The notes: generated by a model from the sequence alone, not told the origin. Positions 26,022 through 35,661 are shown, counted from the first letter of the stretch. The stretch: DNA of 64,000 nucleotides from Glaciibacter superstes DSM 21135 (GCF_000421145.1 NZ_ATWH01000007.1:1-64000), one strand, 5' to 3'. Translations and numbers: made by a program.

Positions 26022-26956
26022 GCGCCGTACCTCCGCTCAAGCCTGCGCGACATCCACATGTACGCAAGTGCGAATAGTACGAGCGCGATCAGGAGGATCA
26101 CGGCCAGGGACGACGCGTACCCGAAGTCGAACTCGGAGAACGCTCGTTTGTACAGATAGATGGCCAGAAGGGTCGTCGCATTGCCCGGCCCCCCCGAAGT
26201 AAGGGTGAACGGCAACTCGAACGTCTTGGTCGCGTCTATCGCACGGAGCAGGATCGCGACGAGGGTCACGGGCAGCGTGAGCGGGAAGATGATGTGGCGG
26301 AACATGCCCCAACTCCCCGCGCCGTCGATGCGAGCGGCTTCCTTGACGTCTTCAGGGACAGACATGAGCCCAGCCGAGATAAGCAGGAACAGGAATGGTG
26401 TCCAGTGCCAGACGTCGACGAAGATGAGCACCCAGATCGCTTTCGCTGGATCGCCGGTCCAGTCGGTATCGCCCATGCCGAGCAAGGCATTCACCCAACC
26501 AAATTGCGGATTCAACAGGGCTCGCCACGTGATGCCGATGACCACAGGACTCAACATCATCGGGATCGTGAACAAGGTGCGGAGCACGTTGTTCCACCGT
26601 GATATCCGCTGTGCAAGCAGTAGAGCGAGAGACCACGCCAGCACGAGTTGCACGGTGATGCCGACCACGATGAACAAAATCGTCACTCGCACGGAGTCCG
26701 CGAACCGCGGGTCGGAGACCATCCGCGCATAGTTCTCGAACCCGATGAACTCCTCGGCGCCGCCTCCACCCAATGAGGTGAAGCTGAGTTGCACCGTGCG
26801 GATGAGCGGGAAGGCGCTCAATCCGATGAGAACAACGAGAGCGGGGACCAGCAGCCAGAAGTAGACCGTTGGAGCCTTGCGGAGGCGGCGGGGTGCCGAC
26901 CCGGGAGCGATTGAACGCTCCCGGGTCGAGCCCGGCTTCGTGTCAGTTGAAGTCAT
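26018..26956 (-). CDS. CUT1 ABC sugar permease, MalF-like
   Basis: 312 residues with about 6 membrane segments (first about 32-52). EAA loop VKEAARIDGAGSWGMFRHIIFP. ATG at 26956 gives a normal N-terminus (STDTKPGSTRERS, cytoplasmic and basic); a further 142 upstream codons of open frame run through the solute-binding gene. Pairs with the MalG-like permease to form the channel of a di- or oligosaccharide or glycoside importer. Confidence 0.9.
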   Translation of the reverse strand: MTSTDTKPGSTRERSIAPGSAPRRLRKAPTVYFWLLVPALVVLIGLSAFPLIRTVQLSFTSLGGGGAEEFIGFENYARMVSDPRFADSVRVTILFIVVGITVQLVLAWSLALLLAQRISRWNNVLRTLFTIPMMLSPVVIGITWRALLNPQFGWVNALLGMGDTDWTGDPAKAIWVLIFVDVWHWTPFLFLLISAGLMSVPEDVKEAARIDGAGSWGMFRHIIFPLTLPVTLVAILLRAIDATKTFELPFTLTSGGPGNATTLLAIYLYKRAFSEFDFGYASSLAVILLIALVLFALAYMWMSRRLERRYGA

Positions 26957-26984
26957 AGTGATCACTACCAGATCGAGACTGGTA

Positions 26985-28250
26985 TCAGCCCTCGACCAGC
27001 GCGTCGTACTGCTGGACGATGTCGTCTGCGGCGTCCTGGGACGAACCGGCCTGGCCCGCGAGGAAGCGGGCGACGGACTCATCCAGCATGTTGTTGATCT
27101 TCGATGCGGACTCACTGTTGGGCTTACCCTTTGCTGATGCCACCGCAGCTGCAATTCCCGCGGTATAGAAGGCCTCGGCGACCTCGGGGACATCATAGGT
27201 TGCCTCCTGCACGGCCGACTTACCGAACTCGACGTAGCAGCCGAGGTCGGCTTCCTCGCTCGACATGAAGCTGGCGAAATCGATCGCCGCCTGCTGCTTC
27301 TTCGAGGTGGTCGGAACGACCCAGCCCCAGCCGCCGGCTTCGCCGCCGCCACCAGGCAAGGCTGCGAGGCCGATGTTGCCATAGACCTGGTTCTCAGGAA
27401 GCTCGTCCTTCAGCAGGTTGAGAACGGTGGATGGCATGGCCTCGATCATCGCGACGGTACCAGCCTGCATCTGGGCGCCCGTCTCCACGAACGTAGCGCT
27501 CAGCGCGCCCGAAGGGGAGGCGTCCACTGACGCTTTGAGCAGCTCGAGAGCTTCAACCACGAGATCGCCATCCAGGTCAGCAGCGCCGATCTGGCCACCG
27601 CCAAGTCCGTAGTACCGGTTCGCGAAGTCGGTGGCAGAGTGCTGCGTGGCCGCTTTCGTGGAGGTGCCGAAGACGCCGGGGTAATCGGGGTTATTCGTGA
27701 AGAAGTCAACTATCTCCGCGAAATCATCCCAGGTCTTCGGCGGCTCGAATCCGGCAGCCTCGAATAGGTCGGTCCGGTAGAAGAGCGTCTCAGCCTGAGC
27801 GCTGAACGGGATCCCCCATTGCTCGCCTTCAAACGTGTAGAGCTCACTCGCGCTCTGGATGATGCCATTCAGCCCCTCACTCTTCGCCGCTACTGCATCG
27901 TCGAGCGGCACGATGAATCCGGGTGCCGCGAACTCGCCAGTCCACTGGTACGCGAGCATCGCGACGTCATAGGCGTCCGTGCCGCTCGAGAGCGTCGTCA
28001 GCAGCTTGTCGTGATAGGTCGGGAAACCTTCGGAGATGACGTCGACGTGGATGCCGGTCTCATCCTCGAATGCGGCGGCGTACTCCTCAGCACACGGGTC
28101 GTACGCAGCGCTCGAGAGGATGAGCGCGGTAATCTCGGTGGCCGTCTCCTCCTGGCTCTGTCCGTCGCTGGCGCCAGCGCATCCGGTCACGAGAAGTGAT
28201 CCGGCGGCGAGCATGCCGCCGAATGTCATCCAACGGGTGGTGATTCGCAT
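26985..28250 (-). CDS. CUT1 ABC solute-binding lipoprotein
   Basis: 421 residues, family 1 extracellular binding protein. Lipoprotein signal with lipobox VTGC; sugar-binding folds such as EDETGIHVDVISEGFPTYHDKL, GIPFSAQAETLFYRTDLFEAAG and the C-terminal FASFMSSEEAD. The start has AAAGGAG. It delivers a glycoside to the two permeases encoded just downstream. Together with GH1 it suggests that an intact glucoside is imported. Confidence 0.9.
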   Translation of the reverse strand: MRITTRWMTFGGMLAAGSLLVTGCAGASDGQSQEETATEITALILSSAAYDPCAEEYAAAFEDETGIHVDVISEGFPTYHDKLLTTLSSGTDAYDVAMLAYQWTGEFAAPGFIVPLDDAVAAKSEGLNGIIQSASELYTFEGEQWGIPFSAQAETLFYRTDLFEAAGFEPPKTWDDFAEIVDFFTNNPDYPGVFGTSTKAATQHSATDFANRYYGLGGGQIGAADLDGDLVVEALELLKASVDASPSGALSATFVETGAQMQAGTVAMIEAMPSTVLNLLKDELPENQVYGNIGLAALPGGGGEAGGWGWVVPTTSKKQQAAIDFASFMSSEEADLGCYVEFGKSAVQEATYDVPEVAEAFYTAGIAAAVASAKGKPNSESASKINNMLDESVARFLAGQAGSSQDAADDIVQQYDALVEG

Positions 28251-28279
28251 AATGTGTCTCCTTTGACTGTGTTAAGGCC

Positions 28280-29227
28280 CTACCAGGTTTTGGGAATTAG
28301 GGTTCGTGCAGTGCGCGCGTCGAGATCGTGTTCGTCTCGCCAGCGCACGAATTCCTCGACGTTGTTCCGGGTATAGGTCCGCGGCTCGAGTTCGAGGGAC
28401 TTTCCAGCACCGTCGGCGATACCGCCGAACAGCGCCAACACCTCATCTGAACCGAGGCGATGCAGGTCATGCACAGCCACAGCCGCGAGGTAACCGAAGT
28501 AGTACTCTCGTATCCAGACCGACGATTCCACTGCGCCGCTGCGGAGCAGCTCTACGGTTTCGGGAAGCATATCGAACCCGTGAATGCGAACGCTGGAGCC
28601 GATGTCGGCGGCGGCGCCAGCCAGCACTGCCGGGTGGTAACCGTACACACCAATGGCGGCGGCCGCGGTGGGATGTGCTGCGAGAAGGTCCCGGGCGTTG
28701 CGGGTGGCGACTGCCAGATCCTCACCATCGGGCGACGATACCGCGACGCTGACTCCGCCAGCTTCGAGAGCGGCAGTGAGCCCGCGCAGCTTGCCCACAG
28801 CGCCACGCGCATCGGCCGATCCGGCAAGCAGGAGCACCAGCGCACCGGGCCCGACGTCGGCCGCAATGCGTTCGCCCACGCGGCGACCGATCTCCTTCGG
28901 GTGGGTCATGCCGACGAATATGCTGCGGTGATCACGAGATGCGTCGAGGTCGAATGACACGACGGACACTCCACGGTTCCGAGCCGATTCGAGCACGGCG
29001 TCAAAGGCCGCTTCGACCGTGCCGACGAATGCGAGTGCGTCGACGCCGTCATCGAGAAGCTGCTCGAGCATGGTCCGCTGGACGTCGATATCCTCGTGTT
29101 CGGGGGCGCGGATCACGAGGTCTAGCCCCAGCGCCGAGGCTGCGTCGAGCCAGCCTGCGTTAACCATGTCCCAGTACGGGCTGCGGTTCTTCTCCACAAC
29201 ACCGACCCGGATGGGCTGATCAAGCAT
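28280..29227 (-). CDS. Signal-less periplasmic-binding-protein-like protein
   Basis: 315 residues with the type 1 periplasmic-binding fold seen in ribose-binding proteins and LacI effector domains (VGVVEKNRSPYWDMVNAGWLD, ALAFVGTVEAAF, VVSFDLDASRDHRSIFVG). It has neither a signal peptide nor a DNA-binding domain, so it should sit in the cytoplasm as a sugar sensor or chaperone, or it may be exported by an unrecognised route. ATG at 29227 overlaps the enolase-superfamily gene by 8 bases. Confidence 0.7.
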   Translation of the reverse strand: MLDQPIRVGVVEKNRSPYWDMVNAGWLDAASALGLDLVIRAPEHEDIDVQRTMLEQLLDDGVDALAFVGTVEAAFDAVLESARNRGVSVVSFDLDASRDHRSIFVGMTHPKEIGRRVGERIAADVGPGALVLLLAGSADARGAVGKLRGLTAALEAGGVSVAVSSPDGEDLAVATRNARDLLAAHPTAAAAIGVYGYHPAVLAGAAADIGSSVRIHGFDMLPETVELLRSGAVESSVWIREYYFGYLAAVAVHDLHRLGSDEVLALFGGIADGAGKSLELEPRTYTRNNVEEFVRWRDEHDLDARTARTLIPKTW

Positions 29228-30341
29228 GGACGACCTCTGGGATCAGGCCCGACAGGTCGAGCCCTTCGATGCCGAGGCCCGGGGCATCATCAACAACGGC
29301 CTCGCCGTTGACGATGCGCACGCCGCCGCCCGTCGAAATGTCTGAGACGAGCAGCAGATGGCAGGCTACGCCGGTGTAGAGCGGGCGCCGCGAAGCGAGA
29401 GCGAGATGCGCCACCGCGGTGTTCGCAACCCGCATCTCATTGATCTCGTCGACAATGTAATCGACGTTCGCGGCTTCGGCCATCTTGATCATTTGCAGGC
29501 AGCGCTGGATACCGCCGACTCTGCTGATCTTGAGGCTCACGATGTCAGCAGCCTGGGCCGCGAGAATACGGCCCAGGTCTGCGACCGTGCGGATGCCGTC
29601 ATCGAGCATCAAGGGCACGCGGGTGGCGTTGCGGATGCGTGCGGCACCAGCGATATCCGCGCCATCAATCGGCTGCTCGAGGATCACGTTGCTCGGAAAG
29701 CGCGGACGACGCTCCAGCACGCTGATGACCTTCATGGTCTCGTTTACGGACCAGCCCTGATTCACATCGAGACTGAGGACCACATCCTCTGGCACCGCGT
29801 CGAGCAATCCCTCGATAAGCGGGACGTCATAGTCGAGATCTCCGCTCATCTTCTGCTTGAATGCGCGGTAACCCTGCCCAATCAAGCTTTCGAGGTCGGT
29901 CAGGGTGCCCTCATATGTGGCCGGAGTGATATGGGACTTCACCCCGTCATGCACCCGCCCACCGAGCAACTGGTACACGGGTACGCCCATGATCTTGCCC
30001 GCGAGGTCGTGAAGTGCGATGTCGAGGCCAGCCTTGGCAGCGATGTTTCCCACCGGCGAGAGACGATCGATCGCCATGTTCGCGGCAGTGATGCCCAGAG
30101 GGTCGAGACCGATCAGGGCTGGCGAGATGTAATCGATCGCAGCAATAGTGCCGCCGGCATTTTCGCCGTAGATGCCGGGGGCGTGTGCTGCCTCGCCGAT
30201 CCCGACGATGCCTTCGTCGGTGTGTATCTCGACAATTACGTTTGTCTGGGCGGGGGGCTTCGGATAAAAGCGCTTGTCAGCCTCGTACTCGGGCCGGTAA
30301 CGGATCTCGACCGGAGTGGTGGTGATGGCGGTGATACGCAT
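29220..30341 (-). CDS. Enolase-superfamily enzyme, muconate-lactonizing subgroup
   Basis: 373 residues. Capping domain (1-120), then the barrel with the paired lysines in AFKQKMSG, metal ligands D in SLDVNQGW, E in VILEQPIDG and D in LMLDDGIRT, and a Lys in IVSLKISRVGG. This set is typical of the muconate-cycloisomerase subgroup, whose members include cycloisomerases, epimerases and racemases. First gene of the operon, with an AGGAA site and a repeated operator-like sequence directly upstream. Substrate unknown; an acid sugar or aromatic lactone is possible. Confidence 0.85.
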   Translation of the reverse strand: MRITAITTTPVEIRYRPEYEADKRFYPKPPAQTNVIVEIHTDEGIVGIGEAAHAPGIYGENAGGTIAAIDYISPALIGLDPLGITAANMAIDRLSPVGNIAAKAGLDIALHDLAGKIMGVPVYQLLGGRVHDGVKSHITPATYEGTLTDLESLIGQGYRAFKQKMSGDLDYDVPLIEGLLDAVPEDVVLSLDVNQGWSVNETMKVISVLERRPRFPSNVILEQPIDGADIAGAARIRNATRVPLMLDDGIRTVADLGRILAAQAADIVSLKISRVGGIQRCLQMIKMAEAANVDYIVDEINEMRVANTAVAHLALASRRPLYTGVACHLLLVSDISTGGGVRIVNGEAVVDDAPGLGIEGLDLSGLIPEVVHA

Positions 30342-30360
30342 TTGATTCCTGTCTAACAGC

Positions 30361-30390
30361 GTCGTTAACGATAACGGTAACGGTAACGAC
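30361..30390. promoter_or_regulatory. Operator-like hexamer repeat upstream of the long operon
   Basis: Four consecutive 6-base units TAACG(A/G) follow each other (gttaacgataacggtaacgg...), enclosed by the inverted arms GTCGTTA and TAACGAC. The related GTTAACGTTCAC lies at 31441 before the LacI-type gene. The location between regulator and operon points to a LacI-type operator. Confidence 0.6.
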
Positions 30391-30417
30391 TTACCAATGG
30401 GGTGTCAAACCGAAGGC

Positions 30418-31428
30418 TCAGCGGAGGTAGGCGGCGGTGCTCGCGCGGATGATGAGGCGCGGAGTGTCGTCTGGATCGATTTCAGGTTTCGTCTCGCCGT
30501 TCATCATGCGATTCAGGCGATGGAATGCGCGAGCGCCGAGCATCTGGAAGTCCTGGTGAACTGTGCTGAGCGGGGGTGTGTAGTGCGGCGAATCAGGACC
30601 GTCATCGTAGCCAACAACACTCAGGTCGTCAGGGATTCGCCGGCCGAGCTCGAAGGCGGCCCGATACAGCCCGAGCGCCATCTGGTCGTTGGCCGTGAAT
30701 ACTGCAGAGACGGACGGATCTCGCAGCAGCTGGAGCCCGGCCTCGTGCCCGGCGGCTGCACTCCAATCACCCTCGAGCACCGGCGGCGGGACAATACCTG
30801 CGGCCTCGAGGGTGGTTTGCCAACCGAGCATCCGCTGTTCGGCGCCTGTCCAGTCGAGCGGACCAGAGATGTGGTGCACTGAGGGGTGTCCAAGGTCGAG
30901 AAGATGTTGCGTCGCGGTTGCTGCCGCAGTGCGGTGGTCCATGCCCGTTACGACTACCCCGGCATCTGACGGCGCCCAGATCGCGAGCGTTGGTACCGCA
31001 CTCACGAGACCTCGAAGCGCGTCGCCGCTGGAAACGAGTGGCGAGATGATGATGATCGCCTCGACCGACGATTCCTCGAGCCGCGCAATTGCAGACTGTA
31101 GGGAGTGGGAGTCGAGGGAGGACGAGGTCGCCACGATGACCGCAAGGTTCGCGTTGCGAGCCGCCTCCTCGACGCCGAAAAGCACCTGGGTGGGACCGTA
31201 GAAGTTGGTCGCCGGGCAGATCAGCCCGATCACCCCTGACCGGCCGCCCTTCAGGGCACGCGCGTACCGATTCGGGTGGAAATCGAGATCCTCCATGATC
31301 GCAAGCACACGTTGACGTGTCTCCGTGGACACATCCGGCCGATCGTTGAGCACCCGAGAGACGGTCATCTTGGAAACCCCGGCCGCGCGCGCTACCTCGG
31401 CAAGCCCCGCTCGTAGCCCTAATTGCAC
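30418..31428 (-). CDS. LacI-family transcriptional regulator of block A
   Basis: 336 residues: N-terminal HTH (LAEVARAAGVSKMTVSRVLN, hinge NRYARALKG) and a sugar-binding domain (IGLICPATNFYGP, AVFTANDQMALGLYRA, SVVGYDDGPDSP). GTG at 31428 is chosen because GGAGGAG lies 6 bases upstream; an ATG at 31494 would add 22 residues unlike the family. It precedes the operon on the same strand, and both its own upstream region and that of the operon carry GTTAACG elements, so autoregulation and control of the operon are likely. Confidence 0.88.
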   Translation of the reverse strand: MQLGLRAGLAEVARAAGVSKMTVSRVLNDRPDVSTETRQRVLAIMEDLDFHPNRYARALKGGRSGVIGLICPATNFYGPTQVLFGVEEAARNANLAVIVATSSSLDSHSLQSAIARLEESSVEAIIIISPLVSSGDALRGLVSAVPTLAIWAPSDAGVVVTGMDHRTAAATATQHLLDLGHPSVHHISGPLDWTGAEQRMLGWQTTLEAAGIVPPPVLEGDWSAAAGHEAGLQLLRDPSVSAVFTANDQMALGLYRAAFELGRRIPDDLSVVGYDDGPDSPHYTPPLSTVHQDFQMLGARAFHRLNRMMNGETKPEIDPDDTPRLIIRASTAAYLR

Positions 31429-31673
31429 CGCGTCTCCTCCGTTAACGTTCACGTGGCCAGCGTATCGGTGTAACGACGGCTCCGCTCTCAGCAAGGCGCC
31501 CTCGTCATCGCCGCGAGCGCCTGGGTCTGGTGCCCTGTTACTTTCTTTGCACCGTTCGAGTCATTCTTGGAGGGTGTTGGCCTACCGTGCCGGCGTTGCT
31601 GCCCTCTAGTCGTTCATAATCCGGGATGTCCCTATGTTTTTGTCAACCTGCTCTCGGGGTCCTTTTCTTGTAA
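31429..31673. other. Gap between LacI gene and conjugation relic
   Basis: Holds the GTTAACGTTCAC half-site at 31441 close to the LacI start. The remainder has no gene with a start signal or recognisable domain. Confidence 0.5.
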
Positions 31674-33191
31674 AGGTTCCCGTCGCACGCCGCCGCGACG
31701 ATTGCCGACACTGGCCTGGCGAAGGCCACCACCGCGACTGGTCGGCTCGGCCCTGGCGTCCGCACCCGCGAATACTGGAACCCCCTCGGTATTACGTAAC
31801 CAGCGCACCGAGACACCTCACGAAATCTGGCGGGTATCTACCCCTTTGTGGCCGATAACTCACTCGGTATTCGCGGCCCCGTCCTGGGGCTAGATCTCAA
31901 TGCTGATGTCCTGTTCCACTTCTCGCCCTGGGACACCTACATGGATGCGGGCGAGAAAGGCACATTTTCAACCAACATTCTGGTCATGGGCTCCTACCGT
32001 GGTGGCAAATCCGGCACCATGAAGCAGCTCGCCTTCCGCTCACTCGCCTATGGGCACCAGAGCATCGTCCCCTCAGATTCCAAAGGGGAATGGGTGGTTG
32101 TCGCCGAAGCTGTGGGTGGGCAAATCATCGCCCTCGGCGGCAGCAACTCTGCTCACCGTCTGACTCCGCTTGACCGGGGGCCCCGCGCAAGCGGGTCCAC
32201 CGATGAAGCAGACGAGCTGATGGTACGTGAACGCCGTCAGGAGACCCTGAAAAGCATCGTGCGAGCAAGCCTCGAGGACGGCGAACGTCTCCGCGCCACC
32301 GACACGGCAGCCCTGCTGTGGGCTCTGAGCTCCGCGATCGCGACAAGCGATGACCGCCCTATCATCCGCGATGTCCTGAACGCGCTGGTCAATCCGGACG
32401 TGAACTCGCCCGGTTACCGACCCGAGTTCAGCGAGGACAAGGCCATGCTCATCGCCACTCTCGACAGATTCGTCAATGGCGACCTCGGGCAACTTTTCGA
32501 TGGACAGTCCACGGTCGTGTTCGATGAAAACGCCCCGATGGTCGTCGTCGACACGTCACAGCTGTGGTCGCGAGGGGAACTCGCAGCATCGCTGGCAGCG
32601 ATCTGCACGAACTCCTGGATCCAGGCTGTCATCTCCGACCGACAAGCGCGGCGCACCCGCTACCTCATCCGCGAAGAAGGGTGGCGGGACATGGCATCAG
32701 AATCGTCGCTGAAGATGTACCGGCACTGGTTGAAACTGTCCCGCCATTACGGTGTCGCCAACATCATCATTCTGCACACCCTTGCCGATTTCGACGTCGT
32801 CGGGCCGGCCGGCTCGACGGCGCGTGCGTTAGCGACATCAATTGCCGGTGACATTGAGAACCGCTTCATCTTCCGCCAAAACGATGGCGAGTTCAGCCGC
32901 CTCATTACCGAGCTGCACATCCCCGAAAGTCACGCTCGACTTACCCGTTCACTACAACCCGGGGTATTCCTGGCGCAGATTGGAAAAGGCTCATACGTCG
33001 TCGACGCCTTCGTTACATCAACCGATCTGGAACGTGAGCTCTTCGACACGGACGAGGCCGTCGCCATCGGTATGGCGGCGTCCCCGGCGCACCCAGAAGA
33101 CGATCTCGTCATCGACGACTTCTTCACCGACCTCGAACTCGATCGTTTGTGGCCATCATCACCCGAGCACGAATCCCACCTGGAGGAATGA
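31674..33191 (+). pseudogene. Conjugation ATPase (TraC/VirB4-like), 5' part broken
   Basis: The intact C-terminal part (from about 31848, 447 codons) has Walker A GSYRGGKSGT, a substrate loop PSDSKGEWVV and a Walker-B-like YLIREEGWRD, as in ATPases of actinobacterial conjugative elements. The same frame reads as plausible protein further upstream (GRLGPGVRTREYWNPLGIT) but meets TAA at 31797 and has no start; the frame is closed at 31671. A GTG at 31848 has no Shine-Dalgarno and lies inside the conserved region (GIYPF-V). I read it as a truncated gene with a nonsense codon. It marks an old integrative element between the two catabolic blocks. Confidence 0.7.
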
Positions 33192-33823
33192 ACATATCCG
33201 ACCAAGCACAACTAGAAATGATCGCCTCGGTCGATGGGTCTCACGCCGAACTGCATGGGCCGTCCGGGAGTGAACGTGTCTCTGCCGACAGCTATGCGGA
33301 CATCCGCAAGCTCATCGTTCAACGTGCGTTGACCCTCGCCAGGCAGGAGAACGCGGAGGTGCGTCTGGCGCGGCAAGCCTGTTTCGTGCGACTGTCTAAC
33401 GTCCTTACTCGCGGATCTGCAGATACCGCGGTGCGGGTCATCGTTTACGAGGGCCGCGAGGATGGCGAACACACACAGCGTGATGCGTCCACCGTCAAGC
33501 TGATGAAAGAGAAGAACCTCGTCCCTCCTGGTACGCAGTTCTTTGCCACCTCGCCCTCCGCGGAACCCCTGCTCTGGGCACCTGATGTCGCATCCTGGGC
33601 GCTTCGCTACCAACTCACGCGCGACGATGACCAGTATTGGTCCCACCTCGCCTCGGCAGCACAGATCGTGAGCGCTCCTAGCGGACGGCACATCGACCCG
33701 CACACGTTTCAGCGGCACGGTGCACTGGCGCAAATCAAACGAGACGATATTGACGCCGAACTCACGCGCACAGCGCACCGCCCCGCGGTCCCCGATAAGT
33801 CAGTATCGGAATGGTCCCGTTAA
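33188..33823 (+). CDS. Unknown protein coupled to the conjugation ATPase
   Basis: 211 residues. ATG at 33188 overlaps the ATPase stop by four bases, so it belonged to the same transfer operon. The first 70 residues (MIASVDGSHAELHGPSGSE, IRKLIVQRALTLARQ) form a compact alpha/beta module seen beside transfer ATPases; the rest has a Trp-rich section (LLWAPDVASWALRYQLTRDD) I cannot assign. No signal peptide or membrane segment. It is probably a leftover of the element and may no longer be expressed. Confidence 0.6.
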   Translation: MNISDQAQLEMIASVDGSHAELHGPSGSERVSADSYADIRKLIVQRALTLARQENAEVRLARQACFVRLSNVLTRGSADTAVRVIVYEGREDGEHTQRDASTVKLMKEKNLVPPGTQFFATSPSAEPLLWAPDVASWALRYQLTRDDDQYWSHLASAAQIVSAPSGRHIDPHTFQRHGALAQIKRDDIDAELTRTAHRPAVPDKSVSEWSR

Positions 33824-34080
33824 AGCGAACAATCTCCGGATCGCCGCAGCATATATCCGAAGGTCCAGATTCCTCATCGACGACTCTCTCCGTAAACGAG
33901 GACTAACGGGGACGAGAACTATTGTTCTGTCTCAATGTTACACCGCCTCAATTGAATGTGCACTGTCGGTGGTGGGAGGTAGAACGAGGGGGGATCAACC
34001 ACAGAATCAGCGGCACCGGGTATCTCATACCGTAGGTTCGCTTCACTCACTGACCCGGTTCTCTTCCACCGAAACGGGGG

Positions 34081-35661
34081 TCAGCGTCCGGACACCGTGC
34101 CGAAGGCCTTCGCGATCGGCGCGAGCACGAGCGGCCTCGCGGCCACCCAGGCCCCGGCGATCACCACGAGCGACACCACGAACACCCAGAACCCGGTCCA
34201 GGTGACCGCATCCTGCGAGGCGTACATGTGGTTCAGGTTCCTCAGGAACCCGGTCAGCATCACGAGCGCCACGTGGGCGACGATGAACGCCACGAAGTAC
34301 AGCATGATCGGGAAGTGCAGAGTGCGCGCCCACTCGACGGGGTATGCCTTCGACAGCCGCTCGGCTCTTTTGGGCCACAGCCCCGACATCCGGAACCCGG
34401 TGATCGCGGCGAGCGGAGCAGCAAGGAATACGGTCGTGAAGTACGCGAGCTGCTGGAGGCTGTTGTAGTTGTTCCATCCGTTCTCATGCGGCCAGTCGAA
34501 CGACACGTACTGCAGCGCGGCCGAGAGGGCGTTCGGGAAGACCTCCCAGCTGGTCGGCACGATCCGCACCCAGTTCCCGGTGACGAAGAGTAGCGCGACG
34601 AAGATCACGCCGTTGACGAGCCAGAGGATGTCGAGCGACTGGTGGAACCACAGCGTGAGGCTGATCTTATCCTTCTGGTTGCCACGTGGAGTCCAGAAAA
34701 CGGTCGGCCGCTTCTCCGTGCGAACTCGCAGACCGGAGCGGATGATCAGCACCATCAGGAATCCGGTGAAGAAGTGCTGCCAGCCGATCCACGGTGCGAA
34801 TCCCGGTGCGACCGCTATCCCCGGCTCGTACTCGCCAGGGAACGTGGCGAGGAAGTCCTGCATGAACGGGAAGCTCAGGAGCGTCCGCACGAAGGCGATC
34901 GCGGCACCCGCGAGCACCCCGAGGGCCGCAGCCCCCACCAGCACCGCGAGTGCTCGCGTCCAGCTGCGGGAGAAGCGGGACCTTCTGGGCGCGGAAGTCC
35001 CGGGAAGCCCCGCCCCTCCCGGCCGTGCCGTGCTCGTGAAGGGCAGCGGCGTGGAGAGATCGGGGCGAGTGGATGCCGTGAGCGGGACCGCCTGCGCACC
35101 AGCTCCGGGGGGCTCCGGAGGGGCTGCGACCGATGGCGCGTTGGCGACAACTGCGCCCGGTTCGATGCCGGGCACCGCTGAAGCCACGGTGCCTGCCGGG
35201 GGCCACGGCTGCCCGCCCTTCACCCGTGGAAGGCCGTGGCGCCTGGTTAGTTCAACACCCGGCACGAGAACGCTCGTCGAGGGCCTTGCAGCCGTTGCGG
35301 CGACTGCGGCTTCGGAGGCAAAGCACGACGGCTGCAGCGCAGCTTCGCTCACTGCTTTCGACATCTGCTCCGTCAGCCGAGGCAGCGTCTGCGAGGTCGT
35401 CGCTCCAACCGGCGACCAAGTCGGTTGGTCGGGGGGCCAAGCCTCGCCGCCCGCAACGAGCGGGAGGCCGCGACGAAGGCGGATGCCGGCGGCCAGGTCC
35501 CGCTGCCCCGCGGCATCAGTCGACGCCGCTCCCGACCGGGCGGGTTCATCCGCGGAGACCCACGGCTTTTCAGCAGCAGCGATCGCGACGACGGTAGCCG
35601 GAGGCCACGGCTGCCCGCCCTTCATCCGCGGCAGGCCGTGGCGCAGCATCCGCTCGGCCAT
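34081..35661 (-). CDS. b-type cytochrome membrane protein with repeated N-terminal motif
   Basis: 526 residues. The C-terminal half (about 235-520) has several membrane segments and conserved His in [30 protein letters not shown] and FIVAHVALV, as in formate-dehydrogenase gamma/cytochrome b561-type heme proteins. The long N-terminal part is Pro/Ala-rich and carries the motif RxGLPRxxGGxxWPP three times (residues 7-21, 63-77, 141-155). The gene ends an ETF operon (3-base gap to ETF alpha), so it may pass electrons from ETF to quinone in place of the usual ETF:quinone oxidoreductase. Confidence 0.8.
   Translation of the reverse strand: MAERMLRHGLPRMKGGQPWPPATVVAIAAAEKPWVSADEPARSGAASTDAAGQRDLAAGIRLRRGLPLVAGGEAWPPDQPTWSPVGATTSQTLPRLTEQMSKAVSEAALQPSCFASEAAVAATAARPSTSVLVPGVELTRRHGLPRVKGGQPWPPAGTVASAVPGIEPGAVVANAPSVAAPPEPPGAGAQAVPLTASTRPDLSTPLPFTSTARPGGAGLPGTSAPRRSRFSRSWTRALAVLVGAAALGVLAGAAIAFVRTLLSFPFMQDFLATFPGEYEPGIAVAPGFAPWIGWQHFFTGFLMVLIIRSGLRVRTEKRPTVFWTPRGNQKDKISLTLWFHQSLDILWLVNGVIFVALLFVTGNWVRIVPTSWEVFPNALSAALQYVSFDWPHENGWNNYNSLQQLAYFTTVFLAAPLAAITGFRMSGLWPKRAERLSKAYPVEWARTLHFPIMLYFVAFIVAHVALVMLTGFLRNLNHMYASQDAVTWTGFWVFVVSLVVIAGAWVAARPLVLAPIAKAFGTVSGR
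35201..35644. repeat. Two near-identical 42-base repeats in the cytochrome gene
   Basis: The sequences at 35201-35242 and 35603-35644 both begin ggccacggctgcccgccctt and differ at only a few bases. They encode two of the three GLPRxxGGxxWPP motifs; the third copy (about 35433) is more diverged. The similarity at DNA level suggests a recent duplication. Confidence 0.75.
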
